A stretch of DNA of 14,042 nt from Treponema sp. GTDB lineage: Bacteria > Spirochaetota > Spirochaetia > Treponematales > Breznakiellaceae. The notes under the pieces are model-generated. The model had not been told where the DNA came from. It saw only the letters and a list, made by a program, of their open reading frames with translations, and did no database searches. The position numbers and the translations under genes are program-made. Numbering within the stretch: position 1 is the first letter of the stretch; every line of letters begins with the position of its first letter. Positions 5,277 through 12,809 of the stretch are shown one piece after another. The stretch lies in the NCBI GenBank assembly GCA_009785045.1, contig WQXC01000035.1, positions 1 to 14,042 on the forward strand, in the 5' to 3' direction.

Positions 5277-6980
5277 TTATAGCATATTATTAATTACTGT
5301 TTCTATCAGCACGGGCTTACCGGAAGTTAGTAATTGTTTTGCTTGTTCAAGCGCGATAATAAAAGACTTTTCGTTCGCCGCGCTGAATGCGGGCACATTG
5401 TAAGCGGCGGCAAGTTTTACAAAATCAGGGCCGCTGCCTGAAAGATCCGTCTCAAAATAGTTTGATTTATACGATAATTTTTGCCATTGGCGCAGCATGC
5501 CAAGAGCGCGATTGTTAAATACAATAACTAATACCGGAAGTTTATACTTTACAAGAGTTGCCATCTCGGTGTTATTCATTTTAAAACTGCCGTCGCCTGT
5601 AAAAAGCACAACAGGCACTTTTGGGTTTGCAATTTTAGCTCCCGCTGCCGCGCCCAAACCAAAACCCATTGTGCCCATGCCGCCGGAACTTAAAAACTTT
5701 TGTCCGGTTTTAAACGGATAGTACTGCGCTGTCCATATCTGGTGCTGACCGACATCGGTTACTACTATTGAGTTCTCTCCCAATGTTTTGGCTGTTTCCT
5801 GAATAATAAAGCGCGGCAGCAATTTTTTCCCGGCAGCGCTTTGCTTGCGGTCAGGCGCTTTTGTTTTAAAAGCGGCAATTTCGCTGCTCCATTTTGCATA
5901 AGCATTTGCAGAAGCATTCGCGGGTAATTCTTTTACAAGTCTTCCCAAAACTTCTTTTAGATCTCCAATAATAAAAGCATCAGTGTTAATATTTTTATTT
6001 ATTTCTGCAGGGTCAATGTCTATGTGAATAATTTTTGCGTTTTTTGCGAACCTTTCATCATTGCCGGTTACACGATCAGAAAAACGCGCGCCAAGAGCGA
6101 TTAACAAATCGCACTTTTTCACAGCTTTATTAGAAGCTGTCGTACCATGCATACCGGTTAAACCCAAACACAGCGGATGCTCGCTGGAAAAAGCGCCCAT
6201 TCCCATGAGCGACAACGCTACAGGCGCGCTTAAAAGTTCTGCAAGTTTTTTTACTTCTGCGTTTGCGCCGGAACGAACCGCGCCGCCGCCAACATAAAGC
6301 ACAGGACGTTTGGAGTTTTTAATTAATTCAACTGCCTTTTCTAATTCTTCTTCTTTATAAGTCTCTCGCTTTGCTCTTTCATTCTCATCTTTACTCCGCG
6401 CTAATCCGCGTAAATCAAGAGGGGAACCTTCACCCTGCGGGTTCGGTTGAGGTTCCGCGGACAATGAATCCAATTCAGCGCCAATCACATCCTTTGGTAT
6501 ATCAATCAATACAGGACCCGGTCTTCCCGCTTGCGCAACAATAAAAGCTTCGTTAACAATGTCTGCCAAATCGCGAACATCTTCTACAATCCAGTTGTGT
6601 TTTACTATTGGCATTGTAATCCCGGTTATGTCAACTTCCTGAAAACTGTCTTTACCAAGAAGCGGAAGACCAACGTTACCTGTAATTGCAACAACCGGAA
6701 CAGAATCAACAAATGCAGTTGCAATTCCCGTAACAAGATTAGTCGCGCCGGGACCGGAAGTAGCAAGACACACTCCTATTCTGCCTGTAGAACGCGCATA
6801 ACCATCGGCAGCATGCGCGGCGTGCTGCTCGTGACTTACAAGAATATGTTTAATACGATCTTTACATTTACTTAGCTCTTCATAAATATCCAAAACCGCG
6901 CCGCCAGGATAGCCAAAAATAGTGTCAACGTTGTTTTGAATTAATGATTCTACCAAAATGCGTGCGCCGGAATACTTCAT
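5277..6980 (-). CDS. ilvB: Acetolactate synthase (acetohydroxyacid synthase) catalytic subunit
   Basis: A 567-aa thiamine-diphosphate enzyme. It condenses pyruvate with pyruvate or 2-ketobutyrate, the first common step to valine, leucine and isoleucine. The N-terminal domain shows GYPGGAVL (23-30) and the catalytic Glu51 in SHEQHAAHAADGYAR. The C-terminal cofactor motif runs from GDGS (462-465) to NN (489-490), followed by LGMLRQWQ. The central FAD-binding-type domain has GGGAVRSG (231-238) and GARFSDRVTG (297-306). Residues about 174-207 form a hydrophilic, proline- and arginine-containing insert in the linker between the first two domains; it is in frame and looks foreign. A short AGGA lies in the 15-base gap after cimA. 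The regulatory partner ilvN is upstream in the same operon, separated by two genes. Confidence 0.96.
   Translation of the reverse strand: MKYSGARILVESLIQNNVDTIFGYPGGAVLDIYEELSKCKDRIKHILVSHEQHAAHAADGYARSTGRIGVCLATSGPGATNLVTGIATAFVDSVPVVAITGNVGLPLLGKDSFQEVDITGITMPIVKHNWIVEDVRDLADIVNEAFIVAQAGRPGPVLIDIPKDVIGAELDSLSAEPQPNPQGEGSPLDLRGLARSKDENERAKRETYKEEELEKAVELIKNSKRPVLYVGGGAVRSGANAEVKKLAELLSAPVALSLMGMGAFSSEHPLCLGLTGMHGTTASNKAVKKCDLLIALGARFSDRVTGNDERFAKNAKIIHIDIDPAEINKNINTDAFIIGDLKEVLGRLVKELPANASANAYAKWSSEIAAFKTKAPDRKQSAAGKKLLPRFIIQETAKTLGENSIVVTDVGQHQIWTAQYYPFKTGQKFLSSGGMGTMGFGLGAAAGAKIANPKVPVVLFTGDGSFKMNNTEMATLVKYKLPVLVIVFNNRALGMLRQWQKLSYKSNYFETDLSGSGPDFVKLAAAYNVPAFSAANEKSFIIALEQAKQLLTSGKPVLIETVINNML
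6360..6461 (-). repeat. In-frame palindromic repeat-like insert within ilvB
   Basis: This stretch encodes ilvB residues about 174-207, which have no counterpart in the usual linker. At DNA level, GGAACCT (6423-6429) pairs with AGGTTCC (6450-6456), with a nested ACCC/GGGT hairpin (6432-6435 and 6439-6442). Next to it are two decamer-spaced units on the minus strand, ACGCGGATTA (6411-6402) and GCGCGGAGTA (6401-6392). Similar units, ACGCGGAAAA and ACGCAGAATT, lie in the noncoding stretch at 619-638. This suggests an interspersed repeat that entered the coding frame, as described for Rickettsia palindromic elements. The exact ends are approximate. Confidence 0.55.
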
Positions 6981-6995
6981 TTTATTTCCTGTTCA

Positions 6996-8567
6996 TTATT
7001 GAGCGTGAATCAGCATATATTCGATGGAGTCCACAAGAGCGGCGCGGCTTGCGTCGATAATATCTGCGCTCACTCCAACAGTATTCCAGCTTCGCTGACC
7101 GTCTGTAGATTCGATTAAAACGCGAACGCGCGCGGCAGTTGCATCCTTGCCGTCTATTACTCTAACCTTGTAATCTTCAAGCCTCATCTTTGCAAGCCCC
7201 GGAAAAAACCTTGTTAGCGCGCGGCGAAGAGCTTCGTCCAATGCGCCGACAGGACCTACTCCTTCTGCAGCGGCAACTTCATGTTGATCTCCAACCAGAA
7301 CCTTTACCCACGCGTTAGAACATTCTATTTTTGCTCCCTTTGGGTGCTCGCTTAATACACGATACGCTTCGATAGTAAAAAGCGGATTATATCTGCCAAG
7401 TTCCCGCAGGATCAATATTTCAAAACTGGCATCTGCGCCTTCGTAAGCCCATCCATCCGCTTCAAGGTTTTTTAACTTTTCGGCTAACGAAACAATAACC
7501 GGATGATCCTTATCCACCGCCGGCTCAATTAATTTAACACGTTCAGCAATCGCAGCCCGGCCGCCTACTTCGCTCATCAAAAGATGGCGGGCATTGCCAA
7601 CAGTCTCCGGGCTTACATGTTCAAAAGAACGATTTAATTTTAAGACGCCATCTGTATGCATTCCCGCCTTGTGCGAAAAAGCATGCGCGCCAATATACGG
7701 CAAGTCGTCGCTGATAATTACATTTGCGATTTCCGCTGTCTTTCTGGTTAGCTCGCCTATACGGACAAGGTTACCCTGCGGCAAACAGCGAAGACCCAGC
7801 TTAAGTTCCAAAGACGGGATAAGCGCTGCAAGAGAAGTATTCCCGCAGCGCTCGCCAAAACCAACAAGAGTACCCTGCACATGAGTACAGCCCGCCTGCA
7901 CTGCGGCAAGCGAATTTGCAAGCGCAAGACCGCAATCATTGTGCGCATGAATGCCAAATCGGGAATCCGGGTATTTTTTTAAAACATCAAGCGCTGCGGC
8001 TGTAATCATATCCGGAAAAGTTCCGCCGTTAGTGTCACATAACACAATAGTATCCGCGCCTGCCTCCAAAGCCGCATTTACCGTAGAAATTGCATAAGCC
8101 GGATTTGACACCCAGCCGTCAAAAAAATGTTCAGCATCATAAATTACAAAACGTCCTTCTTTTTTTAAAAAGTTTATTGTTTCGCCAATCATGGCAAGAT
8201 TTTCTTCCGGCAATACCTGCAGCACTTCGTTTACATGCAGATCCCAGCTTTTTCCAAAAATAACAATACCTTCCGTACCGGCATCTAACAGGGAACGAAG
8301 CTGGCTGTCATCATGCGCTTTTATATCTTTCTTTCGCGTTGAACCAAAAGCGCAAAGCCTGGCATTTTTAAGCTTAAGACCAGCAGCCTGGCGGAAATAT
8401 TCTAAATCTTTAGGATTGCTTCCCGGGTTACCCGCCTCTATCCAGGTTACGCCAAGTTCATCAAGCGTTTCTGTCACAGCTAGCTTATCACGCAGAGAGA
8501 AAGTTATTCCCTCTCCCTGAGCGCCATCGCGTAAAGTAGTATCCAGTATTTCTATATCAAACTTCAT
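6996..8567 (-). CDS. cimA: (R)-citramalate synthase
   Basis: A 523-aa enzyme of the isopropylmalate/homocitrate synthase family. It condenses pyruvate and acetyl-CoA to citramalate, bypassing threonine deaminase on the way to isoleucine. The TIM-barrel start LDTTLRDGAQGEGI (8-21) has the metal- and substrate-binding Arg-Asp. Further motifs are LCDTNGGTFPD (176-186), the metal-site HAHNDCGLA (203-211) and GTLVGFGERCGN (232-243). The C-terminal 130 residues form a LeuA-type regulatory dimer domain. The length and the GITFSLRDK start favour the long citramalate synthase family over 2-isopropylmalate synthase. It starts three bases after the upstream gene with no clear Shine-Dalgarno, so translation probably depends on coupling. 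Isoleucine feedback on the C-terminal domain is plausible but unproven. Confidence 0.93.
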   Translation of the reverse strand: MKFDIEILDTTLRDGAQGEGITFSLRDKLAVTETLDELGVTWIEAGNPGSNPKDLEYFRQAAGLKLKNARLCAFGSTRKKDIKAHDDSQLRSLLDAGTEGIVIFGKSWDLHVNEVLQVLPEENLAMIGETINFLKKEGRFVIYDAEHFFDGWVSNPAYAISTVNAALEAGADTIVLCDTNGGTFPDMITAAALDVLKKYPDSRFGIHAHNDCGLALANSLAAVQAGCTHVQGTLVGFGERCGNTSLAALIPSLELKLGLRCLPQGNLVRIGELTRKTAEIANVIISDDLPYIGAHAFSHKAGMHTDGVLKLNRSFEHVSPETVGNARHLLMSEVGGRAAIAERVKLIEPAVDKDHPVIVSLAEKLKNLEADGWAYEGADASFEILILRELGRYNPLFTIEAYRVLSEHPKGAKIECSNAWVKVLVGDQHEVAAAEGVGPVGALDEALRRALTRFFPGLAKMRLEDYKVRVIDGKDATAARVRVLIESTDGQRSWNTVGVSADIIDASRAALVDSIEYMLIHAQ

Positions 8568-8570
8568 AAT

Positions 8571-8900
8571 TTATACATTAGGTAAAACAAACCTTCCCTT
8601 ATTTACATTATAAGTCATTTTTTTATATTTAATAAAAAATTCGTTATTGCCGCCTGATAATTCCATCTTTTTTGGCATATTAACTTTTTTTACTAATTCT
8701 TCTTTATTAATATTTTTATTGCTTTTCTGAAGACCAACAATTACATCCGCGACTTTCATTATTAACTGCTCGTTTTCCGATCTTTTACTATCATCAATAA
8801 ATTTTATAATAATTTTTGCAATAAAATAAACTATGCCTGCCAGAACAAGAAAAACAGCAAGACCTATAATAACAAGAAAAGAACCGTAAAAATCTACCAT
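8571..8900 (-). CDS. Small single-pass membrane protein of unknown function
   Basis: A 109-aa protein. One strong membrane helix covers about residues 7-34 (FLVIIGLAVFLVLAGIVYFIAK and onward), followed by a basic, lysine-rich cytoplasmic-type domain of about 70 residues. I recognise no family. The N-terminal helix superficially recalls small OadG-like subunits, but the soluble part gives no support. The gene lies between ilvN and cimA, 47 bases after ilvN and three before cimA, so it is co-transcribed with the pathway genes. No Shine-Dalgarno is seen at its ATG. It is more AT-rich than cimA and ilvB. Possible roles include a membrane anchor for a pathway enzyme, which is speculation. Confidence 0.7.
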   Translation of the reverse strand: MVDFYGSFLVIIGLAVFLVLAGIVYFIAKIIIKFIDDSKRSENEQLIMKVADVIVGLQKSNKNINKEELVKKVNMPKKMELSGGNNEFFIKYKKMTYNVNKGRFVLPNV

Positions 8901-8947
8901 TTGTACATTTTACCGGAAACCATGTTTTTTATCTACTTGAAAAAGAG

Positions 8948-9469
8948 TTATTTCTTTACAACTGACAGTACATTTGCGCCGCGTTCCAGCGCTACGAGCC
9001 CTGTGCGTGCAAGTTCAAGAATACCGTAAGGACGCAAAAGCAGTAAAAGGCCGTTAAGTTTTTCCATATTGCCGGTTACTTCTATCGTGATGGTAGACTG
9101 AGAAACATCGACAACACGGGCGCGGAAAATACCTGCAATTTCGATAACAGCAGGACGGTTCTTTTCGTCAACACCGATTTTAACCAGCATAATTTCGCGG
9201 CGCAGACAGGAAGCGCTGTCCAGTCCGCGCACTGCGATTACATCAACAAGTTTTTCAAGCTGTTTAATTATTTGATCCAGAATGCGCTCTTCGCCGGTTA
9301 CTGCGATTGTCATTCTGGAGATTGAAGGGTCTTCTGTTTCGCCGACCGTCAGACTATCAATGTTAAAACCGCGGCGGCTGAAAAGACCGGATACCCTGCT
9401 TAAGGTTCCGGCCCTGTTTTCTACCAGCACCGATACTACATGCTGTTTTATAACTTTTGGTTTAGCCAC
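8948..9469 (-). CDS. ilvN: Acetolactate synthase small (regulatory) subunit
   Basis: A 173-aa regulatory subunit that activates IlvB and confers feedback inhibition, classically by valine. The N-terminal ACT domain (about 9-83) shows VSVLVENRAGTLSRVSGLFSRRGFNIDSL in consensus form and SRMTIAV. The C-terminal domain (about 84-165) shows LRREIMLVKI and ITIEVTG. The length is typical. The start is GTG at 9469, sharing one base with the TAG of the upstream lipoprotein gene (TAGTG). No good Shine-Dalgarno is present, so reinitiation after the upstream stop is likely. ilvB is not adjacent: two genes intervene, unlike the usual ilvBN pair. Confidence 0.96.
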   Translation of the reverse strand: MAKPKVIKQHVVSVLVENRAGTLSRVSGLFSRRGFNIDSLTVGETEDPSISRMTIAVTGEERILDQIIKQLEKLVDVIAVRGLDSASCLRREIMLVKIGVDEKNRPAVIEIAGIFRARVVDVSQSTITIEVTGNMEKLNGLLLLLRPYGILELARTGLVALERGANVLSVVKK

Positions 9470-10035
9470 TATTTTTTTCTGGTTGTTACGGCGTTTGCTA
9501 CCTTCTGGTTGATATCAGAAAGATCCGCGCGGACTATCCTGGCTTTGTCTAAAGCATCCTGATATCTGCCGGATAACTGATCAACTTCCGCTCTGTCGGT
9601 GGTTTCGTGCGCGCTTACAATTGACCTTTCCAGTGCGTTATAATCCAGAGCCAACTGCGAATATCTGGCGCCGGCTACATTCCGGGTCGTTTCGTCAATT
9701 TCTTCCCTAAGGCTGGCTATCAATGTATCTGATTCTGAACCGGCTCTTTGCGCCGCAAATCTTCCGTCGTTTATTGCTTTTTCCGCAGCAAGAATTGCTT
9801 CGGCAGCATTGGTTCTGGCAGCATCATAATTCTTGGAATCCGCCTCAGACTGCATGCGTCTTAGAGCATCCCTTGCGCGAGCCAGGGTACCAGGGGCATA
9901 CTGAACCGCGTTAGCGTCGTTTTCCGCTTTAAAAACCGCTTCCCGGGCGCTTTCCATCTCTGCCAAAGGAGGCTTGGCGCATCCCAGAACAAGAATAGAA
10001 ACTACGCAGAAAATATAGATTAACTTCACTTTCAT
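9469..10035 (-). CDS. DUF4398-type lipoprotein, helical
   Basis: A 188-aa predicted lipoprotein. The signal peptide MKVKLIYIFCVVSILVLGC ends in the lipobox LVLGC with Cys19. The mature part is almost entirely charged alpha-helix: PPLAEMESAREAVFKAENDANAVQYAPGTL and further alanine-rich repeats fit DUF4398, often seen in cell-envelope lipoproteins. The helices span about 22-115 and 120-180 and could form a coiled coil. AAAGGAGT precedes the ATG by about six bases. It is the first gene of the long minus-strand operon, and its TAG overlaps the ilvN GTG. Its job, perhaps a periplasmic structural role, is not known and is not obviously tied to amino-acid synthesis. Lgt, encoded nearby, should lipidate it. 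Confidence 0.82.
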   Translation of the reverse strand: MKVKLIYIFCVVSILVLGCAKPPLAEMESAREAVFKAENDANAVQYAPGTLARARDALRRMQSEADSKNYDAARTNAAEAILAAEKAINDGRFAAQRAGSESDTLIASLREEIDETTRNVAGARYSQLALDYNALERSIVSAHETTDRAEVDQLSGRYQDALDKARIVRADLSDINQKVANAVTTRKK

Positions 10036-10124
10036 ATTATACTCCTTTAATCATTTTACTACATTTTCAATAATTATTCCATAATACCTTGAATAATATT
10101 GTATCAAGCTTTACTTTCTATAAT
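10036..10124. promoter_or_regulatory. Divergent AT-rich intergenic region, candidate promoters
   Basis: This 89-base gap separates the long minus-strand operon from the plus-strand membrane-protein/MinD/lgt genes and should hold promoters for both. On the minus strand TTGATA (10107-10102) and TATTAT (10086-10081) are 15 bases apart, a short spacing. On the plus strand TATAAT (10119-10124) directly abuts the ATG at 10125, which is too close to serve that start as its -10. Neither assignment is firm. Confidence 0.3.
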
Positions 10125-10547
10125 ATGAACATAGTCTGGCTCATAAAACCTGGTCTTTTTATATATGAATGTATAAAGATCATCGTTATTGCCACTTTAC
10201 TGATAATGCAGAGCCGCGAGCCTGCGTTTTTTATAAAGTTGATTCTGGCAGCGCCGGGAACCCTTTTTCCGTTAATGGCATTATTTATATGGCTGGATAC
10301 CAGCCGCTACAAGGCATATTTACCCCTTTTTGCAGCCGGAAAATGTGTAGGTATTTTTATTTTAATGGGCTGGTTTATTGTTTCCCGACAGGTTACAATG
10401 ATTGGTAGTCTTTTCAATGCTGCCATGTATATCGAAATGATATTGTTAAGCGGTGATTTATTTGCCCTGGCTGCAGTTCTGCTGATAATGAATGATTTAA
10501 AAATTTCTACGGAAATTCCGGCAATATCAGAGGTGGAGGAAAATTAA
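10125..10547 (+). CDS. Four-helix membrane protein of unknown function
   Basis: About 140 aa from ATG at 10125 (MNIVWLIKPGLF). Membrane segments are predicted near residues 10-28, 37-58, 69-86 and 99-122 of this form, ending in a short acidic tail with EVEEN. An in-frame TTG at 10089 would add 12 residues, but neither start has a Shine-Dalgarno, so the N-terminus is uncertain. I recognise no family motif. Its stop overlaps the start of the MinD-like gene (TAATG), and that gene's GGAGG lies inside this one, so the pair is translationally coupled. A membrane partner for the ATPase is a reasonable inference. Confidence 0.7.
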   Translation: MNIVWLIKPGLFIYECIKIIVIATLLIMQSREPAFFIKLILAAPGTLFPLMALFIWLDTSRYKAYLPLFAAGKCVGIFILMGWFIVSRQVTMIGSLFNAAMYIEMILLSGDLFALAAVLLIMNDLKISTEIPAISEVEEN

Positions 10548-11686
10548 TGCGAGTTATTCCGATTGCAAGCGGTAAAGGCGGAGTAGGAAAATCCCTGGTT
10601 TCGGCGAATCTGGCTGTCGCTTTCGCCCAAGCAGGACAGCGAGTCGTTCTGGCGGATCTTGATCTTGGAGCATCCAACCTGCATCTGGTTTTGGGACATC
10701 AGGCGCCAAAAACGGGCATTGGCACATTTTTAAACAACACAAAGGCAGACTTTGCCAATGTTATAACCGAGACCGATGTTCGCGGACTTAGGTTCATCCC
10801 CGGCGACAACGAAATTCCCGGAACTGCAAACCTTACAACCTTCCAGCGGAAAGCGCTCGTTAAAAGACTGCTCGCATTAAAAGACGATACCGATATCCTT
10901 ATCCTTGACTTGGGCGCGGGAACGCATCAATCTATTCTGGATTTCTTCCTGCTTTCCAACCATGGCATTGTAGTATCCGCTCCCGCTGTAACTGCAGTGT
11001 TAAACGCCTATGTGTTTCTAAAAAATACAGTATTCCGCCTGATGTACAGTTCCTGCGCAAAAGGTTCAAAAGCGCGTTTATTCCTGGAAAGATTACGCAA
11101 AGACGGCGCCGGTCATATTTACATTCCAAAAATACTTCCGCAGATTAAAAAGATCGATTCTGCATCCTATAAGAAATTCGTAGAGCGCCTTAACGCTCTT
11201 CATCCGCGCCTGATTATGAATATGGTAGATGAACCCAAAAACGCAGACGTTGCAATGAAAATACGCCGTTCCTGCGAAGAATATCTGGATCTTAAAATTG
11301 AACACATGGGAATTATTTACCGCGATATGGTTCAGGATAAAGCGCTTTCCGGAAGGCTTCCGATTGTACTTTACAAACCGCAGTCAATTCTGTCGCAGGC
11401 AGTTTACCGGATTGCAGACAAGATTCTGGAAACTCCGGAAGATGACTTTACCCCGGATGACAAACAAATAGAAGAAAGTTTCCAGGAAGCCGAAATGGAA
11501 GCAGAAATTGACTTTGATACCAAGATGGAATATGTCGAAGACCTTCTGCATTCCGGCGCAATGAGCCAGGGAGACTTAATAGAAACTGTTAAATCACAGC
11601 AGCTTGAAATATCAAAAATTAAAAAGGAAAATAATTTCCTAAAACTAAAACTGACAAAAGCAATACAACAGGGTTTTAAGGCATAA
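10547..11686 (+). CDS. MinD/ParA-type P-loop ATPase
   Basis: A 379-aa ATPase of the MinD/ParA/FlhG group. The deviant Walker A GKGGVGKS (9-16) has the signature Lys10 plus Lys15. A second motif, DLDLGASN (37-44), and Walker B LILDLGAG (118-125) follow. It is longer than MinD (about 265 aa): there is an insertion at about 165-215 and an acidic tail from about 290. The last 50 residues (MEYVEDLLHSG, then SQQLEISKIKKENNFLKLKL) look like a coiled coil. Such ATPases cycle on membranes or nucleoids to position structures; which one here is unknown. The start ATG overlaps the upstream stop and has GGAGG. No minC, minE or flagellar gene is in view, so MinD and FlhG names are not assigned. Confidence 0.9.
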   Translation: MRVIPIASGKGGVGKSLVSANLAVAFAQAGQRVVLADLDLGASNLHLVLGHQAPKTGIGTFLNNTKADFANVITETDVRGLRFIPGDNEIPGTANLTTFQRKALVKRLLALKDDTDILILDLGAGTHQSILDFFLLSNHGIVVSAPAVTAVLNAYVFLKNTVFRLMYSSCAKGSKARLFLERLRKDGAGHIYIPKILPQIKKIDSASYKKFVERLNALHPRLIMNMVDEPKNADVAMKIRRSCEEYLDLKIEHMGIIYRDMVQDKALSGRLPIVLYKPQSILSQAVYRIADKILETPEDDFTPDDKQIEESFQEAEMEAEIDFDTKMEYVEDLLHSGAMSQGDLIETVKSQQLEISKIKKENNFLKLKLTKAIQQGFKA

Positions 11687-11687
11687 T

Positions 11688-12719
11688 ATGCACTTCCCTT
11701 CATGGCTTAAACCAGAAATAATTCCCGGTCTTCCAATCCGCTGGTATGGGCTTATGTACATTTTCGCGTTTGGCACTGCATTTTTGGTGTACCGCAGGCA
11801 AATAAAAGAAAGAAAATTCCCAATGTCAGAAGATGATTTTTCCAGCATGTTCTTTTGGGGTATTTTATCTTTATTAGTCGGAGCCAGATTATTTTCTACT
11901 CTTATCTACGAAACAAGCAATATTTATTTAAGACAGCCATGGTTAATATTCTGGCCTTTCAGAAACGGTAAATTTACCGGGCTTCAGGGTATGAGTTACC
12001 ACGGCGGCGCATTCTTCGGCTTGCTCTCTGTAGTTATCTTTGCAAAAGTTAAAAAATTCAGCTTTAGAGAAATCGGCGACATGTTTGCGGCAAGTATTCC
12101 GCTTGGCTATACATTCGGGCGATTGGGAAATTTTATTAACGGTGAACTTTACGGCAGAGCAACTGCAGGTCCCTTGGGAATGGTCTTTCCTCATGCAACA
12201 CCGCTTCCGGCAAGCGAATCCTGGGTTGTAGAAATTGCCGAAAAAACAGGCACTGCAATAACAGGTGCGTTTGTTAACCTGCCCCGCCACCCTTCTCAAT
12301 TGTACGAAATGATATTCGAAGGCATTATCCTGTGGGCAATTATCTGGTTCTTCCGCAGCCGCAAACCATTTAAAGGTTTTCTTGTGGGACTTTACTTCCT
12401 TGGCTACGGCTTATTCCGTTTTATTATTGAATATTTCCGCGAGCCGGATGCCGATCTTGGCTACCGTATCGAGTTTGTAAAAACCACTCTTCCGCCTGCA
12501 TATGCTCATCCGTTATTTAGTTTTTCCACAGGGCAGGTACTTTGCTTTTGGATGATCCTTTTTGGCATTATCTGGCTTATCGTCGCGTCACGTCTGCCAA
12601 ACAGAGAAGTTGTCTATATCTATAACGAAGACGAAAACCCAACCCAAAAAACTGTTAACAAAGAAGAAGCCGCCAAAGAACGTAACAAACGAAGAAAACT
12701 ACGAAAGAAATTGAAGTAG
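11688..12719 (+). CDS. lgt: Prolipoprotein diacylglyceryl transferase
   Basis: A 343-aa integral membrane enzyme. It moves diacylglycerol from phosphatidylglycerol onto the lipobox cysteine of prolipoproteins, the first step in lipoprotein maturation. The Lgt signature is intact: GRLGNFINGELYGR (144-157). The conserved YHGG with His105, RHPSQLYE (200-207) and REPD (251-254) are also present. About seven hydrophobic segments are visible. It is longer than the E. coli enzyme (about 290 aa), mainly through a highly basic cytoplasmic-type tail (326-343, rich in K and R). It starts one base after the MinD-like stop, with AAGG six bases upstream, so it is co-translated. Likely substrates include the two lipoproteins encoded in this window. 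Confidence 0.97.
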   Translation: MHFPSWLKPEIIPGLPIRWYGLMYIFAFGTAFLVYRRQIKERKFPMSEDDFSSMFFWGILSLLVGARLFSTLIYETSNIYLRQPWLIFWPFRNGKFTGLQGMSYHGGAFFGLLSVVIFAKVKKFSFREIGDMFAASIPLGYTFGRLGNFINGELYGRATAGPLGMVFPHATPLPASESWVVEIAEKTGTAITGAFVNLPRHPSQLYEMIFEGIILWAIIWFFRSRKPFKGFLVGLYFLGYGLFRFIIEYFREPDADLGYRIEFVKTTLPPAYAHPLFSFSTGQVLCFWMILFGIIWLIVASRLPNREVVYIYNEDENPTQKTVNKEEAAKERNKRRKLRKKLK

Positions 12720-12725
12720 CGGAGA

Positions 12726-12760
12726 AAGCGGTAACTGTTACGCTTCACATGTCCCTGTGA
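12726..12760 (+). repeat. Two small hairpins after lgt
   Basis: AAGC/GCTT with GTA/TAC forms one imperfect hairpin (12726-12745). TCACA (12745-12749) and TGTGA (12756-12760) form a second with a 6-base loop. No T-run follows, so these alone should not terminate lgt transcription. They could stabilise the 3' end of the lgt mRNA. Confidence 0.35.
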
Positions 12761-12774
12761 GGCAATGCGTGAAC

Positions 12775-12803
12775 TTGACAATATTCTGAATATGAGTTAT
12801 ATT
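12775..12803 (+). promoter_or_regulatory. Strong sigma70-type promoter of a small transcript
   Basis: TTGACA (12775-12780) is a perfect -35, followed by exactly 17 bases and TATATT (12798-12803) as -10. The predicted start is about 12810. No credible coding sequence follows before the strong terminator at 12867-12902, which points to a small RNA. Confidence 0.65.
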
Positions 12804-12809
12804 GAATAC

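Noticed and set aside
10089..10124. TTG at 10089 as the start of the four-helix membrane protein
   Set aside because: It has no ribosome site, and the added residues give no recognisable signal. ATG at 10125 is preferred, though also without a clear site.
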